From the NCBI RefSeq assembly GCF_004114975.1, contig NZ_CP030051.1:5022001-5086000 (forward strand): a DNA stretch of 64,000 nucleotides, read 5' to 3'. The position numbers and the translations under genes were made by a program. Shown piece by piece: positions 16,601 to 26,155 of the stretch (the first letter of the stretch is position 1; every line of letters starts with the position of its first letter). Under the pieces are notes generated by a model. That model made no database searches, was not told the origin of the DNA, and was given only the letters and a program-made list of their open reading frames with translations. This DNA is from Bradyrhizobium guangdongense (lineage in GTDB: Bacteria > Pseudomonadota > Alphaproteobacteria > Rhizobiales > Xanthobacteraceae).

Positions 16601-18272
16601 CGGCACCACCGTTGTCAACGGCGGCATGCTGCAAGTCGACGGCTCGATCGCATCCTCGAGCCTGACTACTGTGAATACGGGCGGCGCCCTTTCTGGCACC
16701 GGCACCGTCGGCAATACCATGATCGCCAGCGGCGGAATCCTGCTGGCCGGCAACGGCTCGCCGGGCTCGCCCTTGACCGTCGCAGGCAACCTCGCCTTCC
16801 AGTCGGGCGCGCTGTATCTGGTGTCGGTCAATGCGAGCGCGGCCTCATCGGTCAACGTCACCGGCACCGCCACACTCGGTGGCGGGATCGGCGTCAGCAT
16901 CGCGCCCGGCAGCGCCGTCGCGAAGCAATACGCGCTGGTCTCCGCGGCCGGCGGCCGCAGCGGCACGTTCACCAGTTTCGCGATCACAGGCGTGCCGTCC
17001 GGCCTCGCTGCGAGCCTCGGCTATGATGCCAACCACGCCTACCTGAATTTCGCGCTCGATTACGGCACCCGAACCAACCTCAATACCAACCAGAAGACGG
17101 TCGCGGCCACGCTGCAGAACTTCTTCGACTCCAATGGCGGCATCAATGCCGGCTTTGTCGGGCGTTCCGGAAACGGCCTGACCCAGCTTTCGGGCGAGAG
17201 CGCGACCGGATCGCAACAGACGACGTTCGGCGCCATGAGCCAGTTCATGGGATTGCTGACCGATTCGTTCGCAGCCGGACGTGATGGCGCTACGGGCGGC
17301 GGCGCCAGCGCGATCCCGTTTGCCGAGGAAAGCGCTTCGCTCGCCGACATCGCGCGCAGCGGCGATGCACGCGACGCCCTGGCAAGCCTGCCGCGCAAGG
17401 CTCCGGAGCAGCTTGCCTTCGATCGGCGCTGGAACGTCTGGGCAGCGGCCTTTGGCGGCTCGCAGAGCACCGGTGGCAATGCAGTGCTGGGCTCGAACAA
17501 CACGACGAGCAGCCTCTACGGCACCGCTGTCGGCGCCGACTACCGCATCTCGCCCAGCACGATCGCCGGCTTCGCGCTCGCCGGCGGCGGCACCAGCTTC
17601 AACGTGAGCGGGCTCGGCGGAGGACGCTCGGATCTGTTCCAGGCCGGCGCCTTCCTGCGCCATACCGTCGGCCCCGCCTACCTCACCGCGGCACTCGCCT
17701 ACGGTTGGCAGGACGTCACCACCGATCGTACCGTGACGACCGCCGGCACCGATCGCCTGCGCGCCGAGTTCAACGCCAATGCGTGGAGCGGACGCATCGA
17801 AGGCGGCTATCGCGTCATTGCACCCTGGACCGGCGGCCTCGGGATTACGCCCTATGCTGCGGGCCAGTTCACGAGGTTCGACCTCCCCGCCTATGCGGAA
17901 ACGGTCGTCTCCGGAAACAACACGTTCGCCCTCGCCTACACGGCCAAGAGCGTGACCGACACCCGCAGTGAGCTCGGCTTGCGCACTGACAGATCCTTCG
18001 CCATGGCGGACGGTGTCCTCACGCTGCGCGGCCGCGCCGCCTGGGCGCACGATTTCAATCCGGATCGCACCGTCGCCGCGACGTTCCAGACATTGCCCGG
18101 CGCCAGCTTCGTCGTCAGCGGTGCACGACAGGCTGCCGATTCCACCCTCACCACCGCCTCGGCCGAGATGAAGTGGCTGAACGGCTGGTCGGCGGCGGCC
18201 AGCTTCGAGGGCGAGGTCTCCAACGTGACCCGCTCATACGCCGGCAAAGGCGTGGTGCGCTACGCGTGGTAG
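13641..18272 (+). CDS. Second giant autotransporter, Gly-rich with Cys pairs
   Basis: 1543 residues. The ATG at 13641 lies inside the last codons of the first autotransporter, overlapping it by 11 nt in another frame (translation coupling), and gives the signal MSGRRQIWFAAIVLMAGLLG...ARA-Q. Residues about 26-260 are extremely Gly-rich (runs such as GGGGGGGA), then PATR modules (about 360-680 and 975-1010) with some seven STAG-like units between about 750 and 905. Three close Cys pairs occur: C66/C68, C470/C474 and C960/C962, unusual for passengers that must stay unfolded in the periplasm. Residues about 1260-1543 form a barrel closely similar to the first protein's (both have YGWQDVTTDRTVT and LPGA-F-VSGA), ending VRYAW. 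The pair is a tandem duplication with diverged passengers. Confidence 0.88.
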   Translation: MSGRRQIWFAAIVLMAGLLGTPARAQNGGTGGEGDYQSTGQSGGAGGVTGVNSGVGGDGGAPSRACQCTGGGGGGGAVGAAGGAGGPGGESGPLPSGGSGASVGQDGTDGTASVSSASGGGGGGGAAAGPSGGSLNNSTTAIGGNGGKGGNGGFNGDVAGGGGGAGSNAYTITGAGIASNSGSITGGNGGAGGAGDVGGSGGDGGNGIAVAATGVTINNSGTISGGAGGAGGAQISDTSANYGDPAYGGTRGRAGATGYGGAGIIGAGLTVNNSGTIAGGTGYGAGGNAINFTGGANTLTSVDGTLTGNLGLANGVGASLTLAQTSAAGASGDVTISGITGLTGAATDASVAIRLDGGRSLSITGASTYSGGTSVSDGSTLIIGNSNAFGSGTLTLGETLAGVTKLVLNGDGLTLANTIVINSDPIITVAAGNTNTMSGPISGAGDIVLNGGGTLALSGANTYTGRTTICGTACDAAGGSSVLRVGIDTVGTPGAITSSAIGTGPLTFDGGTLQAGGNYTIANAAQVKSTGATIDSNGYTFTYSGTIADAAGQTGSLLLKNTNGTVILSGTNTYSGGTTVAGGTVRAMNNSALGTSTVTLQDARLQAGGTSNLTLTNDFKIDQSTNGSILDANGKTLTIAGNITDGSGSGKLATSDSSYGLGKVVLLGTNTYTGGTTIGSVLMLGDANHTASIIGNVVNNNQFYIRNADTSAITNLTNNNTTTFSGTTTAAAMTITNNHANVYFLDASSAGNSTINNDSYTAPGSYIPANLQFGTMGGADTSTAGHATINNNGISYFYAATNAGTATIINQSQINFLDQSSAGGATITNRNGGTTYFGGSGANENVTAGNAVITNNDRSATYFWGTATAGSAVITTNSGGVTELSDNSTGGNAQFITNGTGYVDFSFSRGTNGDGRITAGSIAGSGFYSIGGGNTLVVGSNNLSTTVSGVISDFNTAPWCSCGTTGPGNLEKVGTGTLALSGTNTYTGTTVVNGGMLQVDGSIASSSLTTVNTGGALSGTGTVGNTMIASGGILLAGNGSPGSPLTVAGNLAFQSGALYLVSVNASAASSVNVTGTATLGGGIGVSIAPGSAVAKQYALVSAAGGRSGTFTSFAITGVPSGLAASLGYDANHAYLNFALDYGTRTNLNTNQKTVAATLQNFFDSNGGINAGFVGRSGNGLTQLSGESATGSQQTTFGAMSQFMGLLTDSFAAGRDGATGGGASAIPFAEESASLADIARSGDARDALASLPRKAPEQLAFDRRWNVWAAAFGGSQSTGGNAVLGSNNTTSSLYGTAVGADYRISPSTIAGFALAGGGTSFNVSGLGGGRSDLFQAGAFLRHTVGPAYLTAALAYGWQDVTTDRTVTTAGTDRLRAEFNANAWSGRIEGGYRVIAPWTGGLGITPYAAGQFTRFDLPAYAETVVSGNNTFALAYTAKSVTDTRSELGLRTDRSFAMADGVLTLRGRAAWAHDFNPDRTVAATFQTLPGASFVVSGARQAADSTLTTASAEMKWLNGWSAAASFEGEVSNVTRSYAGKGVVRYAW

Positions 18273-18344
18273 GAAGCGCCTGCTCCCGCGACACAGGTCG
18301 CGGCCCTACTGTGCATGGGGTTGTTTTGCGGATTTGAAATGCCG

Positions 18345-18364
18345 GGTCGGTCTCGCAACCGACC
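18345..18364. terminator. Hairpin between convergent genes (possible terminator)
   Basis: A perfect 7-bp stem GGTCGGT / ACCGACC with a 6-nt loop sits between the converging ends of the second autotransporter and the putrescine-type binding protein. There is no clear T-run on either side, so it is only a candidate bidirectional or Rho-assisted terminator. Confidence 0.35.
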
Positions 18365-18372
18365 GAGGCTCC

Positions 18373-19482
18373 TCACCGCCCCGTCTTCACCCTGGTCCAG
18401 AGCCGGTTGATGACCCGCTGGGTCGCCGGATCGCGCGCCGTGATCACGAACAGTTTTGAAAGCGTCGCCTCGTCCGGATAGATGTTCTTGTCGCCCAGGA
18501 TTTTCGGATCGACCAGCTTCTGGCTGGCGAGGTTGCCATTGGCATAGGACAGGAAGTCCGAGTTCTTGGCGGCGACCTCAGGGCGGTAGAGATAGTTGAT
18601 CAGCTCGTAGGCTTCGCTGACGTTCTTGGCATCCGCTGGGATCGCGAGATTGTCGAAGAACATCTGCGCGCCCTCCTTCGGGATGGCGTAGCCGATCTCG
18701 ATGCCGCTCTTCGCCTCGGCCGCCCGCGCGCGCGCCTGCATGATGTCGCCGGACCAGCCGACCACGAAGCAGATCTCGCCGGTGGCGAGCGCGCTCAGAT
18801 ATTCGGACGAGTGGAACTTGCGCACGAAGGGACGGACCTTGGCGACAACGTCGGCGGCCTTCTCGAGGTCGGCCTGCTTGGTCGAGTTCGGATCGAGCCC
18901 GAGATAGTTCAGCGCCGCCGGGAAGATGTCGTCCGCGGAGTCCAGCATGTGCACGCCGCAGTCCTTGAACTTGGCGAGGTTCTCCGGCTTGAAGACGATG
19001 TCCCAGCTGTCGATCTTCGCGTCGGGTCCGAGGATCTGCTTCAGCTTGGCGACGTTGTAGCCGATGCCCGTCGTGCCCCACATGTAGTTCGCGGCATAGA
19101 GGTTGCCGGGATCGTAGGTGGCGAGATTCTTCGTTACCATCGGCCAGGCATTGGCGAGGTTCGGCAGCTTCGACTTGTCGAGCTTCTGGAAGATATTGGC
19201 CTTGATCTGGCGCTGCAGGAAATAGGCCGTGGGCACCACGACGTCGTAGCCGGACTTGCCGGCCATCAGCCGCGTCTCCAGCGTCTCGTTGGCATCGAAC
19301 GTGTCGTAGACCACCTTGATGCCGGTTTCCTTGGTGAAGGCCTCCAGGACGTCGGGCGCCATGTAGTTCGACCAGTTGTAGAAGTTGACGACCCGCTCCT
19401 CGGCCGAGGCGGGAGCGATGAACAACGTCAGCGCGGCGGCGACGAGCTGGAGGCGGAACCCCGAGCGGCCGACGATCGTCAT
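18373..19482 (-). CDS. Polyamine ABC transporter substrate-binding protein (PotF-like)
   Basis: A 369-residue periplasmic binding protein. Signal peptide residues 1-27 (cleavage after APASA), then the PotD/PotF hallmark VVNFYNWSNYMAPDVLEAF and later MWGTTGIGYNVAKL, ADDIFPAALNYLGLDPNS and FVVGWSGDIMQA. This is the putrescine (PotF) rather than spermidine pattern by general likeness. No permease or ATPase gene is adjacent, so it is an orphan binding protein that would have to use a distant transporter. It is 6 bp downstream of the aminotransferase on the same strand, hinting at shared transcription and amine/amino-acid use. Confidence 0.88.
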   Translation of the reverse strand: MTIVGRSGFRLQLVAAALTLFIAPASAEERVVNFYNWSNYMAPDVLEAFTKETGIKVVYDTFDANETLETRLMAGKSGYDVVVPTAYFLQRQIKANIFQKLDKSKLPNLANAWPMVTKNLATYDPGNLYAANYMWGTTGIGYNVAKLKQILGPDAKIDSWDIVFKPENLAKFKDCGVHMLDSADDIFPAALNYLGLDPNSTKQADLEKAADVVAKVRPFVRKFHSSEYLSALATGEICFVVGWSGDIMQARARAAEAKSGIEIGYAIPKEGAQMFFDNLAIPADAKNVSEAYELINYLYRPEVAAKNSDFLSYANGNLASQKLVDPKILGDKNIYPDEATLSKLFVITARDPATQRVINRLWTRVKTGR

Positions 19483-19488
19483 CCCTGT

Positions 19489-20667
19489 CTACCTCTTGCG
19501 TCCGCGTACCGCGTCCGACAACCGCTCCAGCGCGGTGTCGAGCGTCTCGTCCTTCTTGGCAAAGCAGAAGCGCACCACCGAGGTCACCGGGTCCTGCTCA
19601 TAGAACGCCGACACCGGGATCGCCGCGACCTTGTAGTCTTTCACGATCCGCCAGCAGAACTCGGTGTCGCTCTCGTTGAGCCCGAGCGGCGACAGGTCCA
19701 CGGTGAGGAAGTAGGTGCCCTGCGACTTCAGCACCGGGAAGCCGAGGCTCTCGAGGCCCCTGGTCAGGCGATCCCTGCTCCGCGTCAGATCCTTGCGCAT
19801 CGACAGGAAGTAGTCGTCGGACTTGCCGAGGCCGTAAGCGACGGCGGCCTGCAGGTTCGGCGCGGTGGTGAAGGTCAGGAACTGGTGCACCTTGGCGGCG
19901 ACACGGAGCAATGGCGGCGCGGCGCAGACGAAGCCGATCTTCCAACCGGTCAGGGAGAAGATCTTGCCGGCCGAGCCGACCTTGATGGTGCGCTCGCGCA
20001 TGCCGGGGATGGTGATCAGCGGGATGTGCTTGTGCTCGTCGAAGGTGACGTGCTCCCAGACCTCGTCGCAGATCGCGATGACGTCGAACTCCTGGCAGTA
20101 GCGCGCCAGTAGCTCAAGGTCCTCGCGTGGATAGACCACCGCGCTGGGATTCAAGGGGTTGTTGAACAGCACCGCCTTGGTCTTTGAATTGAAGACGCTT
20201 TTCAGCATGTCCTCATTCAGTCGCCAGTGCGGCGGCTCGAGCCGGACGAGGCGCGGTATGCCGCCGGCCTGGCGGATGATTGGCAGGTAGGAATCATAGA
20301 CCGGCTGGAAGCAGACCACCTCGTCGCCGGGCTGGACCACCGCGAGGATCGCCGAGGTCAGCGCCTCGGTGCCGCCCGAGGTCACCATCACCTCGCTCAT
20401 CGGATCGAGCTTGAGGCCGTGCCAGTGGCCGTAATGGGTCGCAATCGCCTGGCGCAATTCCGGCAGGCCCATCATCGAGGGGTACTGGTTGTAGCCGTTC
20501 AGCGAGGCCTCGGCCGCGGCGCGGCGGATGTCCTCGGGGCCGGGATCGTCGGGAAAGCCCTGGCCGAGATTGATGGCGGCATTGTCGCGCGCGGCCTGCG
20601 ACATCGCCTCGAAGATGGTGACGGGAAGGTCGGCGAAGACCTTGTTCAGGGACGAGCTTTTGGACAT
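19489..20667 (-). CDS. PLP-dependent class I/II aminotransferase
   Basis: A 392-residue fold-type I aminotransferase. The PLP-binding lysine is Lys235 (GSAGKIFSLTGWK), with Asp201 (AICDEVWEH) positioned for the pyridine nitrogen and NNPLNPSAVV for the phosphate/carboxylate region. The opening INLGQGFPD and overall layout resemble methionine/kynurenine-type aminotransferases (YbdL/KAT family); the true substrate cannot be read from the sequence. The ATG at 20667 is preferred over an upstream start because that extension overlaps the rhodanese gene. It starts 8 bp after the rhodanese stop, so rhodanese, aminotransferase and binding protein look like one operon. Confidence 0.88.
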   Translation of the reverse strand: MSKSSSLNKVFADLPVTIFEAMSQAARDNAAINLGQGFPDDPGPEDIRRAAAEASLNGYNQYPSMMGLPELRQAIATHYGHWHGLKLDPMSEVMVTSGGTEALTSAILAVVQPGDEVVCFQPVYDSYLPIIRQAGGIPRLVRLEPPHWRLNEDMLKSVFNSKTKAVLFNNPLNPSAVVYPREDLELLARYCQEFDVIAICDEVWEHVTFDEHKHIPLITIPGMRERTIKVGSAGKIFSLTGWKIGFVCAAPPLLRVAAKVHQFLTFTTAPNLQAAVAYGLGKSDDYFLSMRKDLTRSRDRLTRGLESLGFPVLKSQGTYFLTVDLSPLGLNESDTEFCWRIVKDYKVAAIPVSAFYEQDPVTSVVRFCFAKKDETLDTALERLSDAVRGRKR

Positions 20668-20675
20668 CGGGCCGA

Positions 20676-21002
20676 TCAGCCGCCGACCTTGCTGGGAAGC
20701 CCCGCCGCCTTCCAACCGAGCATGCCGCCGGCCAGATGCTTGTCGTAAGGCAGGCCCGCGGCCTGGGCTGCGAGCGAGGCGGTCACCGAGCGCTTGCCGG
20801 AACGGCAGGCGAAAACGACTTCCTTGCCTTGGGGATCGGGGATCGCCTTGGGATCGAAGGTCGAGAGCGGCACGACGACGCCGTAAGGGTAAGCCTCGGC
20901 CTCGACCTCGTTCGGCTCACGGACGTCGACCAGCAGATAGCGCCCTTCCGCGACACCCTTGGAGACCTCGTCCGGGGTCAGATCCTGTACTTGATTTGCC
21001 AC
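20676..21002 (-). CDS. Single-domain rhodanese (sulfurtransferase)
   Basis: A 108-residue rhodanese with the active loop C66-R-S-G-K-R71, preceded by the family LLVDVREPNEVEAEAYP and followed by AGGMLGWKAAGLP. It should carry a persulfide on Cys66 and pass sulphur to an acceptor such as cyanide or a thiol protein. The GTG at 21002 is chosen because GGAGG lies about 7 nt upstream; a longer reading frame with no ribosome site is rejected. It is first in the operon with the aminotransferase, which would fit a role in sulphur amino-acid metabolism, though this is inference. Confidence 0.88.
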   Translation of the reverse strand: MANQVQDLTPDEVSKGVAEGRYLLVDVREPNEVEAEAYPYGVVVPLSTFDPKAIPDPQGKEVVFACRSGKRSVTASLAAQAAGLPYDKHLAGGMLGWKAAGLPSKVGG

Positions 21003-21159
21003 ATCATCCTCCAACGTCGCGGGGCGCCTCCGGGCGATCCCGGCGGCCGGCAACCTCGCCTCTCAGCACGCGAAAATCAAGCGCGACAAAGGCTTGAGCT
21101 GCCGAGCGCAAGTTAAAGCTAAATCGCAGCGACTTGAAGTGCGGCTTTGGCTCGCCAGC

Positions 21160-23088
21160 CTAGATCGTGACTTGCGTGCCGACTTCGACCACGCGGCCGG
21201 AGGGGATCTGGAAATAGTCGGTGGCATCGTTGGCGGAGCGGCTGAGCGAGATGAACAGCCGGTCCTGCCAGCGCGGCATGCCGGAATGGGCGGCGGGCTT
21301 CAGCGCCCTGCGCGAGAGGAAGAACGAGGTCGACATGATGTCGAACTGCCAGCCGAGCTTGCGAGCGATGGCGAGCGCCTTCGGCACGTTGGGGGATTCC
21401 ATGAAGCCGAACTTCAGCGTCACCTTGGAGAAGGTCGGGCTGACTTGTTCCAGCTTGACGCGCTCCGCCGGATCGATCCGCGGCGTCTGCGCGGTCTCGA
21501 TGGTGAGAATAACATTCTTCTCGTGAAGCACTTTGTAGTGCTTCAGACTGTGCATCAGCGCGGTCGGCGCGCTGAGCGGATCCGAGGTCAGGAACACGGC
21601 CGTGCCGGGCACGCGCTGCGGCGGCCGCTTCTCCAGCATCGCCACGAGGTCGGCGAGCGGGAATTCGAGCTTGCGCGACTTCTCGAACAGGAGCCGGCTG
21701 CCGCGCCGCCACGTGTACATCATGATGATCATGAGCGAGCCGAGGGCAAGCGGCACCCAGCCACCCTCGAACACCTTGAGCAGATTTGCGGCCAGGAAGG
21801 TCAAGTCGAGGAACAGGAACGGCACGATCAGGGCTGCGGCGGCAATCGGCGACCACCGCCAGACCTTCCAGATCACGACAAAGCCCATCATCGCCGTGAC
21901 CACCATGGTGCCGGTAACGGAGATGCCGTAAGCGGAGGCCAGCGCGCTGGAGGAGCGGAACAACAGCACCAGCAACACCACCGCGACCAGCAACAGCTGG
22001 TTGATGCGCGGGATGAAGATCTGGCCGGAATGGGCTTCCGACGTATGGCGAATTTCAAAGCGCGGCAGCAGCCCGAGTTGGATCGCCTGTCGCGTCAGCG
22101 AATAGGCGCCGGTAATGACGGCTTGGCTGGCGATTACGGTCGCCGCGGTCGCGAGCACGACCATGCCCCCGCGGAACCAGCCTTGCGGAAACAGCTGGAA
22201 GAACGGGCTCTCGATCGCGCCGGGATCGGCGAGCACGAGCGCTCCCTGCCCGAGATAGTTCAGCGCCAGCGACGGCAGCACGATGAACAGCCAGGCGGTC
22301 TGGATCGGCCGCTTGCCGAAATGGCCAAGGTCGGCATAGAGCGCCTCGGCCCCGGTGACCGCCAGGAACACCGCGCCCAAGGTCACGAAGCCGATAATGC
22401 CGTGGTGGAGCATGAACGACACGGCGTAGAGCGGGTTCAGCGCGAGCAGCACCTGCGGCTGCTGGATAATCGGATGGATCGCCGCCACTGCGAGGACGGC
22501 GAACCAGACGCACATGATCGGACCGAAGAAGGCCGCGACGCGGGCGGTGCCCCGCGACTGCACCGCGAACAGGCCGACCAGGATCACCACCGTCAGCGGC
22601 ACGATGTAGGGCTCGAACGTCAGGGTGACGTCTTTCATGCCCTCGATGGCGGACAGCACGGAAAGCGCGGGGGTAATGACGGCGTCACCGTAGAACAGGG
22701 CTCCGGAAATGATGCCAAGAAGGACGATCGTCGCCCCTCTCGTACCGACGGCCCGCTGGGCCAGCGCCATCAGGGCGAGCGTGCCGCCTTCCCCGTTGTT
22801 GTCGGCGCGCAGCAGAATGACGACGTATTTCAGCGTCACCACGATGATGAGGGCCCACAGGATCAGGGAGAGCACGCCAAGAACGGCCGTCGGAGTCGCC
22901 ACGCCCTCAACCCCCGAGGCCGCCATCACCGCCTCGCGGAACGCGTAGAGCGGACTGGTGCCGATGTCCCCATAGACCACGCCGATGCTGCCGAGCGTCA
23001 GCGCACCGAAACCGGCCGTGGTGTGGGCGTCGCCATGCCCATTGGCCGCCGCCGTTTCCGGGGCGGGAACTGCTACGTCGCTAGTCAT
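21160..23088 (-). CDS. kup: Kup-type potassium uptake transporter (copy 1)
   Basis: About 642 residues. Twelve membrane helices in the N-terminal two thirds begin [19 protein letters not shown], the K+ pathway signature of KUP/HAK transporters; [16 protein letters not shown] and [14 protein letters not shown] follow. The C-terminal about 190 residues are cytoplasmic. It takes up K+ (probably with H+) at the inner membrane. An in-frame TTG at 23100 with an AGAGG just before it is an alternative start. It lies 142 bp downstream of a second kup gene on the same strand; the two proteins are clearly paralogous and share the last residues [12 protein letters not shown](S/T)[12 protein letters not shown]. 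Confidence 0.95.
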   Translation of the reverse strand: MTSDVAVPAPETAAANGHGDAHTTAGFGALTLGSIGVVYGDIGTSPLYAFREAVMAASGVEGVATPTAVLGVLSLILWALIIVVTLKYVVILLRADNNGEGGTLALMALAQRAVGTRGATIVLLGIISGALFYGDAVITPALSVLSAIEGMKDVTLTFEPYIVPLTVVILVGLFAVQSRGTARVAAFFGPIMCVWFAVLAVAAIHPIIQQPQVLLALNPLYAVSFMLHHGIIGFVTLGAVFLAVTGAEALYADLGHFGKRPIQTAWLFIVLPSLALNYLGQGALVLADPGAIESPFFQLFPQGWFRGGMVVLATAATVIASQAVITGAYSLTRQAIQLGLLPRFEIRHTSEAHSGQIFIPRINQLLLVAVVLLVLLFRSSSALASAYGISVTGTMVVTAMMGFVVIWKVWRWSPIAAAALIVPFLFLDLTFLAANLLKVFEGGWVPLALGSLMIIMMYTWRRGSRLLFEKSRKLEFPLADLVAMLEKRPPQRVPGTAVFLTSDPLSAPTALMHSLKHYKVLHEKNVILTIETAQTPRIDPAERVKLEQVSPTFSKVTLKFGFMESPNVPKALAIARKLGWQFDIMSTSFFLSRRALKPAAHSGMPRWQDRLFISLSRSANDATDYFQIPSGRVVEVGTQVTI

Positions 23089-23230
23089 GGGAGAGCCCAA
23101 TGGCCTCTAAAAAAATGCTTCACTGCACAACGGCGGAAGAGCGCGGGCTTATAGTCCTGCGCTGGCGACATAGCCTAGCCCGATTCTGGGCCCTCACCAT
23201 GCAAAATTCGCATAGGTTCGCCAATTGCGT

Positions 23231-25129
23231 TCAAATGGTGACTTGTGTGCCGACTTCAACTACCCGCCCGGTCGGAATCTGGAAATAGTCGGTGGCGTCG
23301 TTGGCCGAGCGGCTGAGCGCGATGAACAGATGGTCCTGCCAAAGCGGCATCCCCGACTGCGCCGATGCCTTCAGCGCGCGCCGGGACACGAAGAACGACG
23401 TCGACATGATGTCGAACTGCCAGCCCTGCTTGCGCGCGATCGCGAGCGCCTTGGGCACGTTCGGCTGCTCCATGAAGCCGAAGCGCAGGCGGACCTTGGA
23501 GAACTTGTCGCTGATCTTCTCCATTCGGAAGCGCTCGGACAGATCGACCCGCGGCGTGTGCGCGGTTTCGATGGTCAGGATCACGTTATGCTCGTGCAGC
23601 ACCTTGTTGTGCTTGAGATTGTGCAGCAGCGCGGTGGGCACGAAGGCGGGATCGCTGGTCAAGAACACCGCTGTGCCCTTGACGACGTGCGGCGGCCGCT
23701 TCTCCAGGCTGCGGATCAGATCGTCCAGCGGCACCTCGATCCGGCGCGTCTTCTGGACCAGGATTCCCGAGCCGCGTCGCCAGGTCCAGATCGTCGCCGC
23801 CATGGTCGCGCCGAACAGCAGCGGCACCCAGGCGCCTTCCAGGAGCTTGAGCAGGTTGGCGCTGAAGAAGGTCATGTCGACCATGACGAAGGGCAGGATC
23901 ACCACCGCCGCGGTCGCCGCGCGCCAATTCCACAATTTCCAGATCACCACGAAGCCCATGATGCCGTCGGCAACCATGGTTGTGGAGACCGCGATGCCAT
24001 AGGCGGAAGCCAGGTTGCTGGGCGTATGGAACAGCAGCACCAGCAGCATCACGCCGATCAGGAGCAGCCGGTTGACGCGCGGCAGATAGATCTGGCCGGC
24101 GTGGGTCTCGGAGGTGTAGCGCACCTCGAAGCGCGGCAAGAGGCCGAGCTGCACGGCCTGATAGACCAGCGAATAGGCACCGGTGATGACGGCCTGGCTC
24201 GCGATCACGGTCGCGGCGGTCGCAAGCCCGACCAGCGGCAGCACCAGATGCTCGGGCACCATGCGATAGAACGAATGTTCGATCGCACCGGGATCGGACA
24301 GCACCAGCGCGCCTTGCCCGAAATAGTTGATCAGCAGCGAGGGCAGCACGAAGAACATCCAGGCCGACTGAATCGGCTTGCGGCCGAAATGGCCGAGATC
24401 GGCATAGAGCGCCTCGCCCCCCGTCACGGCCAGGAAGACGGCCCCTAACGTCACCAGGCCGATCGTGCCGTGCGACAGCAGGAATTGCAGCGCGTAATAG
24501 GGATTGATCGCAGCCAGCACCGAGGGGTCATCGGCGATGTGAATGACGCCCAACACGGCCAGACAGGTGAACCAGATCACCATCACCGGCCCGAAGGCCG
24601 AGGCCACCAGCGCGGTCCCCTTGCTCTGGACCGCAAACAGCAACACCAGGATCAGCACCGTGAGCGGCACGACATAGTGCTCGAACGCGGGCGTCGCCAG
24701 CTTGAGGCCGTCGACCGCCGACAGCACCGAGATCGCCGGCGTGATCATGGAATCGCCGATGAACATTGAGGCGCCGACCACGCCGAGCGCGAGCAGGAAC
24801 CAGCTCCGGCGTCCCAGCGCGCGCTGGCCCAGCGCCATCAGAGAGAGCGTGCCTCCCTCCCCGTTGTTGTCGGCGCGCAAGAGCAGCAGGACGTACTTGG
24901 CAGTGACGACGATCAGCAGCGCCCACAGGATCAGCGACAGCACGCCGAGCACCATGATCCGCGTCACCGGCTCGCCGTGCGCTGCGCCTCTGACCGCCTC
25001 GTGGAATGCGTAAAGTGGCGAGGTGCCGATGTCGCCGAAGACGACGCCGATGCTCCCAAGCGTAAGGGACCAAAATCCCGAGGTGACCGGCCCTTCCTGG
25101 GTCTCGGCCTGTGTGATGCTCGCCGTCAT
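23231..25129 (-). CDS. kup: Kup-type potassium uptake transporter (copy 2)
   Basis: 632 residues, with the same architecture as copy 1: [53 protein letters not shown] and a C-terminal cytoplasmic domain. The ATG at 25129 begins a short polar N-terminus before the first helix. The tandem arrangement suggests a local duplication; the coding ends are very similar at DNA level, which may favour gene conversion. Two copies may differ in affinity or pH range, as Kup is important at acid pH in other bacteria, but nothing here shows which condition each serves. Confidence 0.95.
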   Translation of the reverse strand: MTASITQAETQEGPVTSGFWSLTLGSIGVVFGDIGTSPLYAFHEAVRGAAHGEPVTRIMVLGVLSLILWALLIVVTAKYVLLLLRADNNGEGGTLSLMALGQRALGRRSWFLLALGVVGASMFIGDSMITPAISVLSAVDGLKLATPAFEHYVVPLTVLILVLLFAVQSKGTALVASAFGPVMVIWFTCLAVLGVIHIADDPSVLAAINPYYALQFLLSHGTIGLVTLGAVFLAVTGGEALYADLGHFGRKPIQSAWMFFVLPSLLINYFGQGALVLSDPGAIEHSFYRMVPEHLVLPLVGLATAATVIASQAVITGAYSLVYQAVQLGLLPRFEVRYTSETHAGQIYLPRVNRLLLIGVMLLVLLFHTPSNLASAYGIAVSTTMVADGIMGFVVIWKLWNWRAATAAVVILPFVMVDMTFFSANLLKLLEGAWVPLLFGATMAATIWTWRRGSGILVQKTRRIEVPLDDLIRSLEKRPPHVVKGTAVFLTSDPAFVPTALLHNLKHNKVLHEHNVILTIETAHTPRVDLSERFRMEKISDKFSKVRLRFGFMEQPNVPKALAIARKQGWQFDIMSTSFFVSRRALKASAQSGMPLWQDHLFIALSRSANDATDYFQIPTGRVVEVGTQVTI

Positions 25130-25302
25130 GAGGGTGGAAAACGCTTCGTCCCTGGAATTGATCCGGCGCCTTGTGACGCTTCTGCCAAGCCTGTCAATCA
25201 GCCCGCCATCATAGCAGGCGCAGCGGCGGATGCTGTGACGGCCCGGCCACGTTCGTCGCCCTCGCGACTGATAGCCTCAGGTAAAATGGTAGCGCAAGAG
25301 AT

Positions 25303-26133
25303 CTAGGGCTTCAAGTTCGGCGGCAGCGGCGGATCTTCCCGCATCAGGGTGATCGTGACGCGGCGGTTCGCGGCGAGCGAGGGATCATCCGGGAACAATG
25401 GCTGGGTGTCCGCCTTGCCGGAAATGGCAAAGATGTGCGACGGCGGAAGGCCCTCGCGCTCGAGGATCTGGCGGACTGCGTTGGCCCGGTCGGCCGAAAG
25501 ATCGAAGGCGCCGTAATCACTGCGGGTCGGCACGAAACCAGCCGCAGTGTGGCCGGTGATGGAGACGCGCAAGGGGGTCGCCTTGAGCGGGACCGCAAGC
25601 TTCTCGATCAGCCGGCGGGTGCGGTCGTAAGGCACCTTGGAGCCATCCGCGAACATTGAACGGCCGTCCTGGTCGACGATCTCGAGGTTGAGGCCCTGCT
25701 TGGTCTCCTCGAACATGATGTGCTTGGACATCTCGGTCAGTTCCGGCATGTCCTGCAGCGCCTGACGCAGCGAGGCCGCAGCGAGCGCAAAATTCCGATC
25801 GATCTTCAGCTTCGCGCCCGAGGTACGGTCGCGATCTTCCTGGTCCGGCGTCGGCGTATTGGAGGCGTCCTCGGGGGCGATGTGATCGACGTTCTTCAGC
25901 CGCGGCCGGGTCGGCAGACCATCCGACTCGACGATGCCGGCATATCGCGCTTCGCTCTGGACGCCGAAGGCGTCGCGCATGGAGCCGGCGACGACCTTCA
26001 GCTTGTTGGCATCCTGGGTCGAGAACGCGACGAGCATCACGAAGAAGCTCATCATCAGTCCCATCAGGTCGGCGAAGGTCACGAACCAGCCGTGACCGCC
26101 TCCATGTGCATCGCCGCGTTTTTTCTTGGCCAT
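25303..26133 (-). CDS. motB: MotB-type stator protein (OmpA-like domain)
   Basis: A 276-residue inner-membrane protein with a short basic N-terminus (MAKKKRGD), one membrane helix about residues 16-38 (WFVTFADLMGLMMSFFVMLVAF) and a periplasmic OmpA-like peptidoglycan-binding domain about residues 150-268 (LRVSITGHTAAG, LSADRANAVRQIL, NRRVTITL). Asp22 in TFADLM is the proton-carrying Asp of MotB. It is 22 bp downstream of motA, and the two would form a proton-driven stator. No flagellar gene is in the window, so a non-flagellar use of the motor cannot be excluded. Confidence 0.9.
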   Translation of the reverse strand: MAKKKRGDAHGGGHGWFVTFADLMGLMMSFFVMLVAFSTQDANKLKVVAGSMRDAFGVQSEARYAGIVESDGLPTRPRLKNVDHIAPEDASNTPTPDQEDRDRTSGAKLKIDRNFALAAASLRQALQDMPELTEMSKHIMFEETKQGLNLEIVDQDGRSMFADGSKVPYDRTRRLIEKLAVPLKATPLRVSITGHTAAGFVPTRSDYGAFDLSADRANAVRQILEREGLPPSHIFAISGKADTQPLFPDDPSLAANRRVTITLMREDPPLPPNLKP

Positions 26134-26155
26134 GATCTAGCCCCGGCGCCCGGCT

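Noticed and set aside
21094..23154. Long plus-strand frame (about 690 codons) opposite kup copy 1
   Set aside because: It is a shadow of the Kup reading frame: highly charged with His/Asp/Glu/Arg bias and no domain; a similar shadow lies opposite kup copy 2.
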